Of a stretch of 64,000 nucleotides of DNA, positions 17,169 through 26,191 are shown piece by piece. This stretch comes from Chryseobacterium scophthalmum (GTDB lineage: Bacteria; Bacteroidota; Bacteroidia; Flavobacteriales; Weeksellaceae). A program made the translations under genes and the position numbers. The stretch is from the NCBI RefSeq assembly GCF_900143185.1, contig NZ_FSRQ01000002.1, forward strand, positions 806,001 through 870,000. Reading direction: 5' to 3'. The notes beneath the pieces were generated by a model that searched no databases, was not told the origin of the DNA, and worked only from the letters and a program-made list of their open reading frames with translations. Each line of letters begins with the position of its first letter. Position 1 is the stretch's first letter.

Positions 17169-17795
17169 ATGTCAGGTATTATTGGAAAAAAAATTGGGAT
17201 GACTTCTCTGTTTGACGAAAACGGCAAAAATATGCCGTGTACCGTTATTCAGGCAGGTCCTTGCTCAGTTTTACAGGTCAGAACCATTGAAAAGGACGGA
17301 TACAAATCTGTTCAGTTGGGTTTCGATGACAAGAGTGAAAAGAACGTTGGTAAAGCGTTGGCTGGCCATTTTAAAAAGGCTGGTTCTGCTCCTAAAGCTA
17401 AGTTGGTAGAATTCTACAGAGAATTCGTAGACGAAGTAAAAGTAGGAGAAGAAGTAAAAGTTGATTTGTTCACAGAAGGTGAATATGTTGACGTAACAGG
17501 AACTTCAAAAGGTAAAGGTTTCCAAGGTGTTGTTAAAAGACACGGTTTTGGAGGTGTAATGCAAGCTACTCATGGTCAGCACAACAGACTTAGAGCTCCA
17601 GGTTCTATCGGTGCTGGATCGGATCCTTCAAGAGTATTCAAAGGAATGAGAATGGCAGGTAGAATGGGAGGTAAGCAGGTAACTGTACAAAACCTTCAAG
17701 TATTAAAAGTGGATCAAGAACAAAATCTTTTAGTAGTAAAAGGTGCTGTTCCGGGAGCTAAAAATTCTTATGTAATTATCAGAAAATGGAATTAG
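17169..17795 (+). CDS. rplC: 50S ribosomal protein L3
   Basis: L3 binds 23S rRNA early in 50S assembly and reaches toward the peptidyl transferase centre. The 208-residue protein begins [20 protein letters not shown] and has the conserved [17 protein letters not shown] loop and the [20 protein letters not shown] segment near residue 150. It is the first gene of the S10 cluster here because rpsJ has moved to the str operon. The start follows a leader of about 105 nt. Its end overlaps the rplD start by 10 bp. Confidence 0.99.
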   Translation: MSGIIGKKIGMTSLFDENGKNMPCTVIQAGPCSVLQVRTIEKDGYKSVQLGFDDKSEKNVGKALAGHFKKAGSAPKAKLVEFYREFVDEVKVGEEVKVDLFTEGEYVDVTGTSKGKGFQGVVKRHGFGGVMQATHGQHNRLRAPGSIGAGSDPSRVFKGMRMAGRMGGKQVTVQNLQVLKVDQEQNLLVVKGAVPGAKNSYVIIRKWN

Positions 17796-18415
17796 TAGTA
17801 TTAAATACATCAGGAAAAGAAACCGGAAAGAAAGTAACTCTAGACGAATCTATCTTCGGAATTGAGCCAAACAAGCACGCGGTTTACTTAGAAGTAAAAC
17901 AATATCTTGCTGCACAGCGTCAAGGTACTCATAAATCAAAAGAAAGAAGCGAAATTACTGCTTCTACTAAAAAACTTAAGAAGCAAAAAGGATCTGGTTC
18001 TGCTAGATACGGTGATATTAAATCTCCTACTTTCAGAGGTGGAGGTAGAGTATTCGGTCCTAAGCCAAGAGACTACAGATTCAAATTGAACAAAGCTCTT
18101 AAGAGATTAGCTAAAAAATCTGTTCTTTCTCAGAAAATGAGAGATAACAGCATCAGAATTGTTGAAGGTTTAAGCATTGCTGCTCCTAAAACTAAAGATT
18201 TCATCACGGTATTGAATGCTTTGGCATTGAATGACAAGAAGTCTCTATTCATTTTGGCTGATACTAACAAGAACGTATATTTATCTTCAAGAAACTTACC
18301 TAAGACTAAAGTTATGAAATTCAACGAAATTTCTTCTTATGACTTAATCAATGCAGGTGAGATCGTTTTCTTAGAGGGTGCAGTTGAAAAATTCCAGGAA
18401 AATTTAAAGAAATAA
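17786..18415 (+). CDS. rplD: 50S ribosomal protein L4
   Basis: L4 (209 residues) lines the peptide exit tunnel with its central loop ([20 protein letters not shown], then [15 protein letters not shown]). In E. coli it also represses its own operon by binding the mRNA leader. The start lies inside the last codons of rplC (10-bp overlap), so the two are translationally coupled. rplW follows after 3 bp. Confidence 0.99.
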   Translation: MELVVLNTSGKETGKKVTLDESIFGIEPNKHAVYLEVKQYLAAQRQGTHKSKERSEITASTKKLKKQKGSGSARYGDIKSPTFRGGGRVFGPKPRDYRFKLNKALKRLAKKSVLSQKMRDNSIRIVEGLSIAAPKTKDFITVLNALALNDKKSLFILADTNKNVYLSSRNLPKTKVMKFNEISSYDLINAGEIVFLEGAVEKFQENLKK

Positions 18416-18418
18416 ATC

Positions 18419-18709
18419 ATGTCACTAATTATTAAACCAGTTATTTCAGAAAAAGCAAACTATCTTACAGATTTAAGAGGTGCTTATTCTTTCTTAGTGC
18501 AACCTAAGGCGAATAAAATCCAGATTAAAAATGCAATAGAGCAAGCTTACGGTGTGAAAGTAGCAGACGTTAGAACCATGATTTATGCGCCTAAAGTTTC
18601 TTCGAAATACACGAAAAAAGGTCTTCAAGTAGGAAAGACAAACAAATTGAAAAAAGCGGTTATCACTCTTGCTGAAGGGGAAGTAATCGATATTTTTGCT
18701 GTAAATTAA
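18419..18709 (+). CDS. rplW: 50S ribosomal protein L23
   Basis: L23 sits at the tunnel exit and is the docking site for trigger factor and SRP. The 96-residue protein has the family pattern IIKPVISEKANYLTD at the start and KVADVRTMIYAPK in the middle. It is 3 bp after rplD and 22 bp before rplB in the S10 cluster. Confidence 0.98.
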   Translation: MSLIIKPVISEKANYLTDLRGAYSFLVQPKANKIQIKNAIEQAYGVKVADVRTMIYAPKVSSKYTKKGLQVGKTNKLKKAVITLAEGEVIDIFAVN

Positions 18710-18731
18710 TTATTAATTATAAATAATAGTA

Positions 18732-19553
18732 ATGTCTGTTAGAAAATTAAAACCTATCACCCCAGGACAGAGATTCAGAATTGTAAATAATTTTGAGGAA
18801 ATTACTACCAACAAACCAGAGAAATCTCTAACTGTTGGTATTAGTAAGTCAGGTGGACGTAACCAAACTGGTAAAATGACCATGCGTTACACCGGAGGTG
18901 GACACAAAAAGAAATACAGAATTATCGACTTCAAAAGAAACAAGCATGATGTTGAAGCAACGGTAAAAACTGTAGAGTACGATCCAAACAGAACTGCTTT
19001 CATCGCTTTAGTGGAGTATGCAGACGGAGAGAAGAGATATATCATCGCTCCAAACGGAATCAAAGTTGACCAAAAAATTATTTCTGGCGAAAGCGTAGAA
19101 CCGAACATCGGTAACGCAATGAAATTGAAAAATATTCCATTGGGTACTGTAATTTCTTGTGTTGAAATGAAGCCTGGTCAAGGTGCGATTTTAGCAAGAA
19201 GTGCTGGTTCTTCAGCTCAGTTGACTTCAAGAGACGGAAAATATGCAATCATCAAATTGCCTTCAGGAGAATCTAGAATGATCCTTACTGAGTGTTATGC
19301 AATGATTGGATCTGTATCTAACTCTGATCACCAGTTAACTGTATCAGGTAAGGCTGGTAGAAGCAGATGGTTAGGTAGAAGACCTAGAACTAGACCAGTA
19401 GTAATGAACCCTGTAGATCACCCAATGGGAGGTGGTGAAGGACGTTCTTCTGGAGGTCACCCAAGATCTAGAAACGGTATGCCATCTAAAGGTTACAAAA
19501 CTAGAAAGAAAAACAAAGTGTCTAACCGTTACATCGTATCTAAAAGAAAATAA
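18732..19553 (+). CDS. rplB: 50S ribosomal protein L2
   Basis: L2 (273 residues) is one of the most conserved ribosomal proteins and is needed for subunit association and peptidyl transfer. Visible landmarks are RRYRI-type [14 protein letters not shown], the [19 protein letters not shown] loop, and [19 protein letters not shown], which holds the histidine near the catalytic centre. It is followed after 2 bp by rpsS. Confidence 0.99.
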   Translation: MSVRKLKPITPGQRFRIVNNFEEITTNKPEKSLTVGISKSGGRNQTGKMTMRYTGGGHKKKYRIIDFKRNKHDVEATVKTVEYDPNRTAFIALVEYADGEKRYIIAPNGIKVDQKIISGESVEPNIGNAMKLKNIPLGTVISCVEMKPGQGAILARSAGSSAQLTSRDGKYAIIKLPSGESRMILTECYAMIGSVSNSDHQLTVSGKAGRSRWLGRRPRTRPVVMNPVDHPMGGGEGRSSGGHPRSRNGMPSKGYKTRKKNKVSNRYIVSKRK

Positions 19554-19555
19554 TT

Positions 19556-19834
19556 ATGGCAAGATCACTTAAAAAAGGACCATTCATTCATCATACTTTA
19601 GATAAGAAGGTTCAGGCAAATGTAGAGTCTGGTAAGAAGACTGTTATCAAAACTTGGTCTAGAGCATCTATGATCTCTCCAGACTTTGTAGGACAAACTA
19701 TTGCTGTACACAACGGGAAATCTTTTATCCCGGTTTACGTTACAGAAAACATGGTTGGTCATAAGCTAGGCGAATTTTCTCCAACAAGATCTTTCAGAGG
19801 TCATGGTGGTAACAAAAACAAAGGAAGCAGATAA
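19556..19834 (+). CDS. rpsS: 30S ribosomal protein S19
   Basis: S19 (92 residues) forms a complex with S13 in the 30S head and contacts A-site tRNA. Family motifs [24 protein letters not shown] and the C-terminal [13 protein letters not shown] are present. It is tightly packed between rplB and rplV with gaps of 2 bp on each side. Confidence 0.99.
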   Translation: MARSLKKGPFIHHTLDKKVQANVESGKKTVIKTWSRASMISPDFVGQTIAVHNGKSFIPVYVTENMVGHKLGEFSPTRSFRGHGGNKNKGSR

Positions 19835-19836
19835 TC

Positions 19837-20235
19837 ATGGGATCAAGAAAAAGAGAAAGTGCATTAGCACGTAAATTAACAAATCAAGATGTAGTAAAAG
19901 CATTACACAATGATTGCCCTTCATCTCCAAGAAAGATGAGATTAGTAGCTGATATCATCAGAGGGGTAGAAGTTGAAAAAGCTTTAAGCATCCTAAAATA
20001 TTCGAAAAAAGACGCTTCAAACAAATTAGAGAAAGTACTTCTTTCTGCGATGGCTAACTGGCAATCTAAGAACGAAGGTGCAGATATCGAAGAAGCTAAC
20101 CTTATCGTTAAAGAAATTTTTGTAGACAGTGCAAGACAATTGAAGAGACTAAGACCAGCTCCACAAGGTAGAGGGTACAGAATCAGAAAAAGATCAAACC
20201 ACATTACACTAATCTTAGGAACAAAAGAAAATTAA
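19837..20235 (+). CDS. rplV: 50S ribosomal protein L22
   Basis: L22 (132 residues) has a long beta-hairpin that narrows the peptide exit tunnel; changes in it can cause macrolide resistance. The hairpin region here reads [20 protein letters not shown] and the N-terminal domain has [14 protein letters not shown]. No unusual insertion is seen in the hairpin. It is followed 8 bp later by rpsC. Confidence 0.98.
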   Translation: MGSRKRESALARKLTNQDVVKALHNDCPSSPRKMRLVADIIRGVEVEKALSILKYSKKDASNKLEKVLLSAMANWQSKNEGADIEEANLIVKEIFVDSARQLKRLRPAPQGRGYRIRKRSNHITLILGTKEN

Positions 20236-20243
20236 TTCAAGGT

Positions 20244-20981
20244 ATGGGACAGAAGACAAATCCAATTGGTAACAGATTAGGTATCATCAGAGGATGGGAT
20301 TCAAACTGGTTTGGTGGTAAAAACTACGGTGATAGAATCGCTGAAGATTACAAAATCAGAAGATACCTTGAAGCAAGATTATCTAAAGGTGGAATTTCAA
20401 AAATCTATATTGAAAGAACACTTAAATTAGTAACTGTAACAATCACTACTGCTAGACCGGGACTTATCATCGGTAAAGGAGGTCAGGAAGTTGACAAGTT
20501 AAAAGAAGAATTGAAGAAACTTACTAAAAAGGATATTCAAATCAACATTTTCGAAATCAAAAGACCTGAGCTTGACGCAGTATTAGTTGCAGACAGTATT
20601 GCTAAGCAAATCGAAAACAGAATCTCTTACAGAAGAGCTGTAAAAATGGCTATCGCTTCTACAATGAGAATGGGTGCTGAAGGTATCAAAGTTCAAATCT
20701 CTGGTAGATTGAACGGTGCTGAAATGGCAAGATCTGAGTCTTTCAAAGACGGAAGAATCCCATTGTCTACTTTCAGAGCAGATATCGACTATCATATCGG
20801 TGAGGCATTAACTCAGTACGGTAAGTTAGGAGTTAAAGTTTGGATCATGAAAGGAGAAGTTTACGGTAAGAGAGATCTTATGCCATTAGTAGGACAACAG
20901 AAGAAAGGTGGTCCTTCAGGAGGTGGAAACAGAGGAGATAGAGATAACAGAAGACCTTCAAGAGATAAAAAAAATAATTAA
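20244..20981 (+). CDS. rpsC: 30S ribosomal protein S3
   Basis: S3 (245 residues) forms part of the mRNA entry tunnel with S4 and S5 and has helicase activity there. The N-terminal KH domain shows the [18 protein letters not shown] loop, and the C-terminal domain has [15 protein letters not shown] Gly/Arg/Asp-rich tail ([20 protein letters not shown]) extends the protein. The next gene, rplP, is separated by an unusually long 78-bp gap containing an A/T-rich simple repeat. Confidence 0.99.
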   Translation: MGQKTNPIGNRLGIIRGWDSNWFGGKNYGDRIAEDYKIRRYLEARLSKGGISKIYIERTLKLVTVTITTARPGLIIGKGGQEVDKLKEELKKLTKKDIQINIFEIKRPELDAVLVADSIAKQIENRISYRRAVKMAIASTMRMGAEGIKVQISGRLNGAEMARSESFKDGRIPLSTFRADIDYHIGEALTQYGKLGVKVWIMKGEVYGKRDLMPLVGQQKKGGPSGGGNRGDRDNRRPSRDKKNN

Positions 20982-21021
20982 AAAAATTTTAGAGGATAGT
21001 TTTTAAATGACCGTTACTTTT

Positions 21022-21052
21022 TTAAAATCTAAATTCTAAAATCTAAAATTTA
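21022..21052. repeat. AAATCTAAAATT-type simple repeat inside the S10 cluster
   Basis: The gap between rpsC and rplP contains three imperfect copies of a TCTAAAATT-like unit (AAAATCTAAATTC, then TAAAATCTAAAATTT). It has no stem or coding potential. It resembles the other stop-codon-rich simple repeats that follow genes elsewhere in the window. Confidence 0.5.
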
Positions 21053-21059
21053 AGAAATT

Positions 21060-21485
21060 ATGTTACAACCAAAAAGAACCAAATTCCGTAGAGTTCATAA
21101 GATGAAAATGAAGGGGATTGCTCAAAGAGGTAATCAACTTGCTTATGGAACTTTCGGAATCAAAGCAACAGAAGGTGCTTGGATCACTGCAAGACAAATT
21201 GAAGCTGCACGTATCGCTGCAACAAGATATATGAAGAGAGAAGGTCAACTATGGATCAAAATCTTCCCGGATAAGCCAATTACTAAAAAACCAGCGGAAG
21301 TACGTATGGGTAAAGGTAAAGGTGCTGTGGAATATTGGGTAGCTGTAGTAAAACCAGGTAAAATTATGTTTGAAGTTGGAGGAGTATCTTACGAGATCGC
21401 TAAAGAAGCTTTAAGACTTGCTGCACAAAAATTACCGGTAGTTACCAAATTTGTAGTTGCTAACGATTTTGTTAAACCTCTTTAA
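21060..21485 (+). CDS. rplP: 50S ribosomal protein L16
   Basis: L16 (141 residues) organises the A-site region of the 50S subunit. It begins [19 protein letters not shown] and carries the [18 protein letters not shown] and [20 protein letters not shown] stretches typical of the family. It follows the 78-bp repeat-containing gap after rpsC and precedes rpmC by 12 bp. Confidence 0.99.
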   Translation: MLQPKRTKFRRVHKMKMKGIAQRGNQLAYGTFGIKATEGAWITARQIEAARIAATRYMKREGQLWIKIFPDKPITKKPAEVRMGKGKGAVEYWVAVVKPGKIMFEVGGVSYEIAKEALRLAAQKLPVVTKFVVANDFVKPL

Positions 21486-21497
21486 TCTCTGAATATT

Positions 21498-21683
21498 ATG
21501 AAACAAGCTGAAATTAAAAATCTAAGCCTTGAAGATGTTCAAGCTAAATTGACTGAAGCTAAAGCTCAATTTTCAAAAATGAAATTGGCTCACAAAATCA
21601 GTCCACTTGAAAATCCGATCCAAATCAGAGATTTAAGAAAAACAATCGCAAGATTAAATACTGAGTTAACTAACAAACAATAA
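21498..21683 (+). CDS. rpmC: 50S ribosomal protein L29
   Basis: L29 (61 residues) is a two-helix protein near the tunnel exit, next to L23. The family pattern is seen in [18 protein letters not shown] and in [15 protein letters not shown] near the C terminus. Length and position between rplP and rpsQ are standard. Confidence 0.97.
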   Translation: MKQAEIKNLSLEDVQAKLTEAKAQFSKMKLAHKISPLENPIQIRDLRKTIARLNTELTNKQ

Positions 21684-21697
21684 TATTCCTTTTTACA

Positions 21698-21952
21698 ATG
21701 GATAGAAATTTAAGAAAAGAAAGAATCGGAGTGGTTTCCAGCAATAAAATGGAAAAAACTATTGTTGTTAGTGAAACGACTAGAGTAAAACACCCGATGT
21801 ACGGTAAATTCGTTTTGAAAACGAAAAAATATACTGCACACGACGAAAACAACGAATGCGCAGAAGGAGATACAGTTCTTATCCAAGAAACTAGACCTTT
21901 AAGCAAGAGTAAGAGATGGAGATTAGTAAGAATCATTGAAAAAGCTAAGTAA
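21698..21952 (+). CDS. rpsQ: 30S ribosomal protein S17
   Basis: S17 (84 residues) is an OB-fold primary binder of 16S rRNA. Family features are [31 protein letters not shown] and [18 protein letters not shown]. It is the last gene of the S10 section and runs into the spc section (rplN) after 2 bp with no visible break, so S10 and spc are one transcription unit. Confidence 0.98.
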   Translation: MDRNLRKERIGVVSSNKMEKTIVVSETTRVKHPMYGKFVLKTKKYTAHDENNECAEGDTVLIQETRPLSKSKRWRLVRIIEKAK

Positions 21953-21954
21953 TA

Positions 21955-22323
21955 ATGTTACAAACAGAATCAAGATTAAAAGTTGCTGATAACACAGGTG
22001 CAAAAGAAGTACTAGTTATTAGAGTTCTGGGAGGAACCAGAAGAAGATATGCTTCAGTTGGTGATAAAATCGTAGTTACTATTAAAGATTCTACACCATC
22101 AGGAAACGCAAAAAAAGGTCAGGTATCTAAAGCAGTTGTAGTAAGAACTAAAAAAGCAGTGAGAAGAAAAGATGGTTCATACATCAAATTCGAAGACAAT
22201 GCTTGTGTTTTACTAAACGCTGGAGGAGAAATGAGAGGAACCCGTGTTTTCGGACCGGTTGCTCGTGAGTTGAGAGACAAAGAATATATGAAAATCATTT
22301 CATTAGCTCCTGAAGTACTTTAA
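21955..22323 (+). CDS. rplN: 50S ribosomal protein L14
   Basis: L14 (122 residues) lies at the subunit interface and forms bridges with 16S rRNA; it is also the binding site of the silencing factor RsfS. It starts [20 protein letters not shown] and contains [15 protein letters not shown] and [13 protein letters not shown]. It is the first gene of the spc section, 2 bp after rpsQ. Confidence 0.99.
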   Translation: MLQTESRLKVADNTGAKEVLVIRVLGGTRRRYASVGDKIVVTIKDSTPSGNAKKGQVSKAVVVRTKKAVRRKDGSYIKFEDNACVLLNAGGEMRGTRVFGPVARELRDKEYMKIISLAPEVL

Positions 22324-22344
22324 TTTTAAAAATTTTTAAAAGAA

Positions 22345-22671
22345 ATGTCAAAGTTAAAAATAAAAAGAGGAGATAACGTAATCATTACTACTGGTAAAAA
22401 AGATATCAAAGGTAAAACTGGTGAAGTTATTGAAGTGATCAAAAAAGAAGGAAAAGACCCTAGAGTAATCGTTGCAGGACTTAACATCGTTAAAAAACAC
22501 GTTAAGCCTTCAGCTTCAAATCCTCAAGGAGGAATTACTGAAAAGGAAGCTTCTCTTCATATCTCAAACGTAGCTTTAGTTGGTAAAGACGGAAAAGCTA
22601 TCAAAATCGGTTACAAAATCGAAGGAGATAAGAAAGTAAGAATCAACAAAAAAACGGGTGAAACTTTATAA
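22345..22671 (+). CDS. rplX: 50S ribosomal protein L24
   Basis: L24 (108 residues) initiates 50S assembly by binding the 5' end of 23S rRNA. The KOW motif is visible at the N terminus (IKRGDNVIITTGKKDIKGKTG), followed by VAGLNIVKKHVKPS. It precedes rplE by 13 bp. Confidence 0.97.
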   Translation: MSKLKIKRGDNVIITTGKKDIKGKTGEVIEVIKKEGKDPRVIVAGLNIVKKHVKPSASNPQGGITEKEASLHISNVALVGKDGKAIKIGYKIEGDKKVRINKKTGETL

Positions 22672-22684
22672 TTTTAAATAACAC

Positions 22685-23236
22685 ATGGAATATATAGCAA
22701 GACCCAAAAAAGCATATAAAGAAACGATTGTTCCTGCAATGATGGAAGAATTCGGATACAAATCAGTAATGCAGGTACCAAGACTAGAGAAAATTATTTT
22801 ATCTCAAGGTTTAGGAGACGCTACTGCTGATAAAAAGATCATCGATTATGCTGTAGAAGAACTTACAAATATCACTGGTCAAAAGGCTGTTGGTACTATC
22901 TCTAAGAAAGATGAAGCTGCTTTCAAATTAAGAAAAGGTATGCCTGTAGGAGCTAAGGTAACTCTTAGAGCTACAAAAATGTACGAATTCTTAGACAGAT
23001 TAACTTCTTCTGCTTTGCCACGTATCAGAGATTTTTCTGGTATCAAAGCTGATGGTTTCGACGGTAGAGGTAACTATAACTTAGGTATTACTGAGCAGAT
23101 TATCTTCCCTGAGATCGCAATCGACAAAGTAAAGAAAATCCAAGGGATGGACATTACTTTCGTTACTACTGCGAAAACAGACAAAGAAGCTAAAGCATTA
23201 TTAACTCACTTCGGTTTACCATTCAAAAAGAACTAA
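22685..23236 (+). CDS. rplE: 50S ribosomal protein L5
   Basis: L5 (183 residues) binds 5S rRNA and forms an intersubunit bridge with S13. Conserved segments include [24 protein letters not shown] (first 20 residues of that stretch), [18 protein letters not shown] and [16 protein letters not shown]. In E. coli the start of rplE is the S8 repressor site; no such structure was evident around this start. rpsN follows after 3 bp. Confidence 0.98.
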   Translation: MEYIARPKKAYKETIVPAMMEEFGYKSVMQVPRLEKIILSQGLGDATADKKIIDYAVEELTNITGQKAVGTISKKDEAAFKLRKGMPVGAKVTLRATKMYEFLDRLTSSALPRIRDFSGIKADGFDGRGNYNLGITEQIIFPEIAIDKVKKIQGMDITFVTTAKTDKEAKALLTHFGLPFKKN

Positions 23237-23239
23237 GAA

Positions 23240-23509
23240 ATGGCTAAAGAATCAATGAAAGCGCGTGAGCGCAAAAGAGAAGCTACTGTAGCTAAATACG
23301 CTGAAAAAAGAAAGGCTCTTAAAGAAGCAGGTGATTATGAAGGACTTCAAAAATTACCAAAAAACGCTTCACCTGTAAGATTACACAACAGATGTAAATT
23401 AACAGGTAGACCAAGAGGTTACATGAGAACTTTCGGTATTTCAAGAGTAACTTTCAGAGAAATGGCCAACAACGGTCTTATCCCGGGAGTGAAAAAAGCT
23501 AGTTGGTAA
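23240..23509 (+). CDS. rpsN: 30S ribosomal protein S14, zinc-free type
   Basis: S14 (89 residues) is assembled late into the 30S head. It begins [20 protein letters not shown] and ends with [20 protein letters not shown] and [11 protein letters not shown]. Only one cysteine is present, so the CxxC-CxxC zinc knuckle of the short S14 type is absent and this is the long, zinc-independent form. It is followed by an unusual 147-bp gap with hairpins before rpsH. Confidence 0.98.
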   Translation: MAKESMKARERKREATVAKYAEKRKALKEAGDYEGLQKLPKNASPVRLHNRCKLTGRPRGYMRTFGISRVTFREMANNGLIPGVKKASW

Positions 23510-23530
23510 TAATTACTAATTAAAAATCGG

Positions 23531-23598
23531 GACAATTAAGTTGTCGAGATACTAAAGAAATAAATATCAGACCTAAGATCTTCTGAAGTCTGATATTT
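23531..23598 (+). promoter_or_regulatory. Two hairpins between rpsN and rpsH
   Basis: A small hairpin (GACAA 23531-23535 with TTGTC 23541-23545) is followed by a strong one: AAATATCAGAC (23562-23572) pairs perfectly with GTCTGATATTT (23588-23598) around a 15-nt loop that itself contains AAGATCTT. The 3' side ends in TTTTAATC, so it may act as an attenuator or as a binding site for a ribosomal protein such as S8, encoded just downstream. Confidence 0.5.
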
Positions 23599-23656
23599 TA
23601 ATCTTCAAGTCTTTTCAAAACTGATTGTTCTTTAACCAATAATTTAAAACAAAGAA

Positions 23657-24055
23657 ATGGTAACAGATCCAATTTCAGATTTCCTAACTAGAGTAAGGAA
23701 CGCACAAAGCGCAGGCCACAAAGTGGTGGAAATTCCTGCATCGAAAATCAAAAAGGAGATTACAAAGATTTTATTTGATCAAGGGTATATCTTAAACTTT
23801 AAGTTTGAAGAGAACGCTGTTCAAGGAAACATCAAAATCGCTTTGAAGTACGATAAGCAAACCAACAAACCAGCTATTAAATCTATCCAAAGAGCTTCTA
23901 GACCAGGTTTGAGACAGTACAAAGGTTCAGGTGAACTTCCAAGAGTACTAAACGGTTTGGGTATTTCTATCATCTCTACTTCTAAAGGAGTAATGACTGA
24001 CAAGAAAGCTAGAGAAGAGAAAGTAGGCGGTGAAGTAATCTGCTATGTTTATTAA
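23657..24055 (+). CDS. rpsH: 30S ribosomal protein S8
   Basis: S8 (132 residues) is a primary 16S rRNA binder and in E. coli represses the spc operon by binding its mRNA. It begins MVTDPISDFLTRVRNAQSAG and ends with STSKGVMTDKKAREEKVGGE followed by VICYVY. The gene is preceded by a 147-bp gap with two hairpins rather than by the few bases usual in this cluster, which suggests separate control from this point on. Confidence 0.98.
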   Translation: MVTDPISDFLTRVRNAQSAGHKVVEIPASKIKKEITKILFDQGYILNFKFEENAVQGNIKIALKYDKQTNKPAIKSIQRASRPGLRQYKGSGELPRVLNGLGISIISTSKGVMTDKKAREEKVGGEVICYVY

Positions 24056-24072
24056 TTTTTAATCAAAGGAAA

Positions 24073-24618
24073 ATGTCAAGAATTGGTAAAGCAATTATAA
24101 CAATTCCAGCTGGTATCACAGTTTCTGAAAAAGAAGGTGTAGTTACAGTAAAAGGTCCTAAAGGAGAACTTTCTCAGGAGCTTACAGAAGGAATTACTAT
24201 TGAGCAAAACGAAGGTACGTTAACTGTTAACAGACCATCTGATGCTAAACAACACAGAGCACTTCACGGTTTATACAGAGCGTTAATCGCTAATATGATC
24301 GTTGGTGTAAACACTGGTTTCGAAAAGAAATTAGAATTAGTAGGGGTAGGATACAGAGCTTCTCACGCAGGTCAAAAACTTGAGTTAGCTTTAGGATTCT
24401 CTCACGGTATCGTTTTAGAACTTCCTAGCGAAGTGAAAGTTGATACATTGACTGAAAAAGGTAAAAACCCAATTATTACTTTAACGTCTCACGACAACCA
24501 ACTTCTAGGGATGGTAGCTGCAAAGATCAGATCTTTCAGAAAACCTGAGCCATACAAAGGAAAAGGTGTGAAATTCGTAGGAGAAATTGTAAGACGTAAA
24601 GCTGGTAAATCTGCTTAA
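24073..24618 (+). CDS. rplF: 50S ribosomal protein L6
   Basis: L6 (181 residues) lies near the GTPase-associated region. The two similar alpha-beta domains and the C-terminal [20 protein letters not shown] signature are present, as is the start [17 protein letters not shown]. It stands 17 bp after rpsH and 14 bp before rplR. Confidence 0.99.
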   Translation: MSRIGKAIITIPAGITVSEKEGVVTVKGPKGELSQELTEGITIEQNEGTLTVNRPSDAKQHRALHGLYRALIANMIVGVNTGFEKKLELVGVGYRASHAGQKLELALGFSHGIVLELPSEVKVDTLTEKGKNPIITLTSHDNQLLGMVAAKIRSFRKPEPYKGKGVKFVGEIVRRKAGKSA

Positions 24619-24632
24619 TAAAATTTAAGAAA

Positions 24633-24986
24633 ATGGCACTAAGTAAATTAGAAAAAAGAATAAGAATCAAAAGAAGAGTAAGAGGAAAAATCTCTGGATC
24701 TGCTGATTTGCCAAGATTATCTGTATATAAGAGTAATAAGGAAATTTACGCTCAGTTAATCGACGATAAAGACGGAAAAACTTTAGCTTCAGCTTCTTCT
24801 AGAGAGAAAGGCGTTGATGCTAACGGAACAAAAAGTGAAGTTTCTGCTGCTGTAGGTAAAGCAATCGCTGCTAAAGCCCTTGCTGCAGGAATCGAAAATA
24901 TTGTATTTGATAGAAACGGATTCGTATATCACGGAAGAGTTAAGGCTCTAGCTGATGGTGCGAGAGAAGGAGGACTTAAATTCTAA
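24633..24986 (+). CDS. rplR: 50S ribosomal protein L18
   Basis: L18 (117 residues) binds 5S rRNA together with L5. Family features are the basic N terminus ([17 protein letters not shown]), [18 protein letters not shown] and the C-terminal [20 protein letters not shown]. Spacing to rplF and rpsE is 14 and 18 bp. Confidence 0.99.
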   Translation: MALSKLEKRIRIKRRVRGKISGSADLPRLSVYKSNKEIYAQLIDDKDGKTLASASSREKGVDANGTKSEVSAAVGKAIAAKALAAGIENIVFDRNGFVYHGRVKALADGAREGGLKF

Positions 24987-25004
24987 TCATTAAATTTCGG
25001 AAAT

Positions 25005-25526
25005 ATGTTAGGACTAGATAATATAGAAAGAGTAAAACCGGGAGGATTAGAACTTAAAGATCGTCTCGTAGCTGTTAATAGAGTAACAAAAGTAACTAAA
25101 GGAGGTAGAGCTTTCGGATTTTCTGCAATTGTTGTTGTAGGAGACGAAGCTGGAACTATCGGTTTTGGTTTAGGAAAATCTAAGGAAGTTGCTTCTGCTA
25201 TTGCTAAGGCGGTAGAAGATGCTAAGAAAAACTTAGTAAAAGTTCCTGTAATGAACCATACTATCCCTCACCAGACTACTGCAAGATACGGTGGTGCAGA
25301 TATCTTCTTGAGACCTGCTTCTCACGGTACAGGTCTTATCGCAGGTGGTGCGGTAAGAGCGGTATTAGAATCTGCTGGTATTCACGATATCCTTTCAAAA
25401 TCTAAAGGATCTTCAAACCCTCACAATGTAGTAAAGGCAACTTTCAAAGCATTGTTAGACATCAGAAGACCAGAAGAAATTGCAAGAATGAGAGGAGTTT
25501 CTCTAACTAAAGTGTTTAACGGTTAA
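25005..25526 (+). CDS. rpsE: 30S ribosomal protein S5
   Basis: S5 (173 residues) shapes the mRNA entry channel and affects decoding accuracy. The double-stranded RNA-binding domain has [20 protein letters not shown], and the C-terminal domain has [19 protein letters not shown] and [13 protein letters not shown]. rpmD follows 10 bp later. Confidence 0.99.
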   Translation: MLGLDNIERVKPGGLELKDRLVAVNRVTKVTKGGRAFGFSAIVVVGDEAGTIGFGLGKSKEVASAIAKAVEDAKKNLVKVPVMNHTIPHQTTARYGGADIFLRPASHGTGLIAGGAVRAVLESAGIHDILSKSKGSSNPHNVVKATFKALLDIRRPEEIARMRGVSLTKVFNG

Positions 25527-25536
25527 TAAATAAACA

Positions 25537-25713
25537 ATGGCAACAATTAAAGTAAAGCAAGTAAGAAGCGCTATTGGTAGAACAAAAACCCAAAAGAGAA
25601 CGCTTGAAGCATTAGGATTTAAGAAACTTCACCAAGTTGTAGAGCACGAAGCTACTCCTTCTATTTTAGGAATGATAGCTGCAGTTAGTCACTTACTTGA
25701 AGTTCAAAAATAA
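25537..25713 (+). CDS. rpmD: 50S ribosomal protein L30
   Basis: A short gene of 58 codons between rpsE and rplO. The product begins MATIKVKQVRSAIGRTKTQK and contains LEALGFKKLHQVVEHEATPS, the standard L30 pattern, ending in a helix (GMIAAVSHLLEVQK). L30 is a small protein of the 50S subunit that is absent from some bacterial lineages; it is intact here. The start is the ATG 10 bp after the rpsE stop. Confidence 0.97.
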   Translation: MATIKVKQVRSAIGRTKTQKRTLEALGFKKLHQVVEHEATPSILGMIAAVSHLLEVQK

Positions 25714-25732
25714 TTTTTAAAATAATTTTAAA

Positions 25733-26182
25733 ATGAATTTAAACAACATAAAGCCTGCTGCAGGTTCTACATTTAGTTCTAAAAGAATTGGTAGAGGACA
25801 AGGTAGTGGAAAAGGAGGTACTTCTACAAAAGGTCACAAAGGTCAGAAAGCAAGAGCTGGTTATTCTCAGAAAATCGGTTTTGAAGGAGGACAGATGCCT
25901 TTGCAAAGAAGATTACCTAAATTCGGTTTCAAAAACGTAAACAGAAAAGAATATAGAGCTATTAATCTTGATGATATCCAAATTTTAATTGAAAATAAAT
26001 CTGTAACAGGAGATATTACAAAAGAAGTTTTGGTACAGCATGGTCTAGCTACTAAAAATGAAATAGTGAAAATTATGGGGAGAGGAGAATTGAAGTCTGC
26101 GATTTCAATTACTGCTGACAAATTCACTAAATCTGCTGAAGAGCTTATTGCTAAAGCAGGTGGAAAAGCAATTACCTTATAA
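25733..26182 (+). CDS. rplO: 50S ribosomal protein L15
   Basis: L15 (149 residues) joins late in 50S assembly. The glycine-rich basic N-terminal extension (GRGQGSGKGGTSTKGHKGQK) and FEGGQMPLQRRLPKFGF are diagnostic. secY follows after 9 bp, the normal spc order. Confidence 0.99.
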   Translation: MNLNNIKPAAGSTFSSKRIGRGQGSGKGGTSTKGHKGQKARAGYSQKIGFEGGQMPLQRRLPKFGFKNVNRKEYRAINLDDIQILIENKSVTGDITKEVLVQHGLATKNEIVKIMGRGELKSAISITADKFTKSAEELIAKAGGKAITL

Positions 26183-26191
26183 TAATTACTA

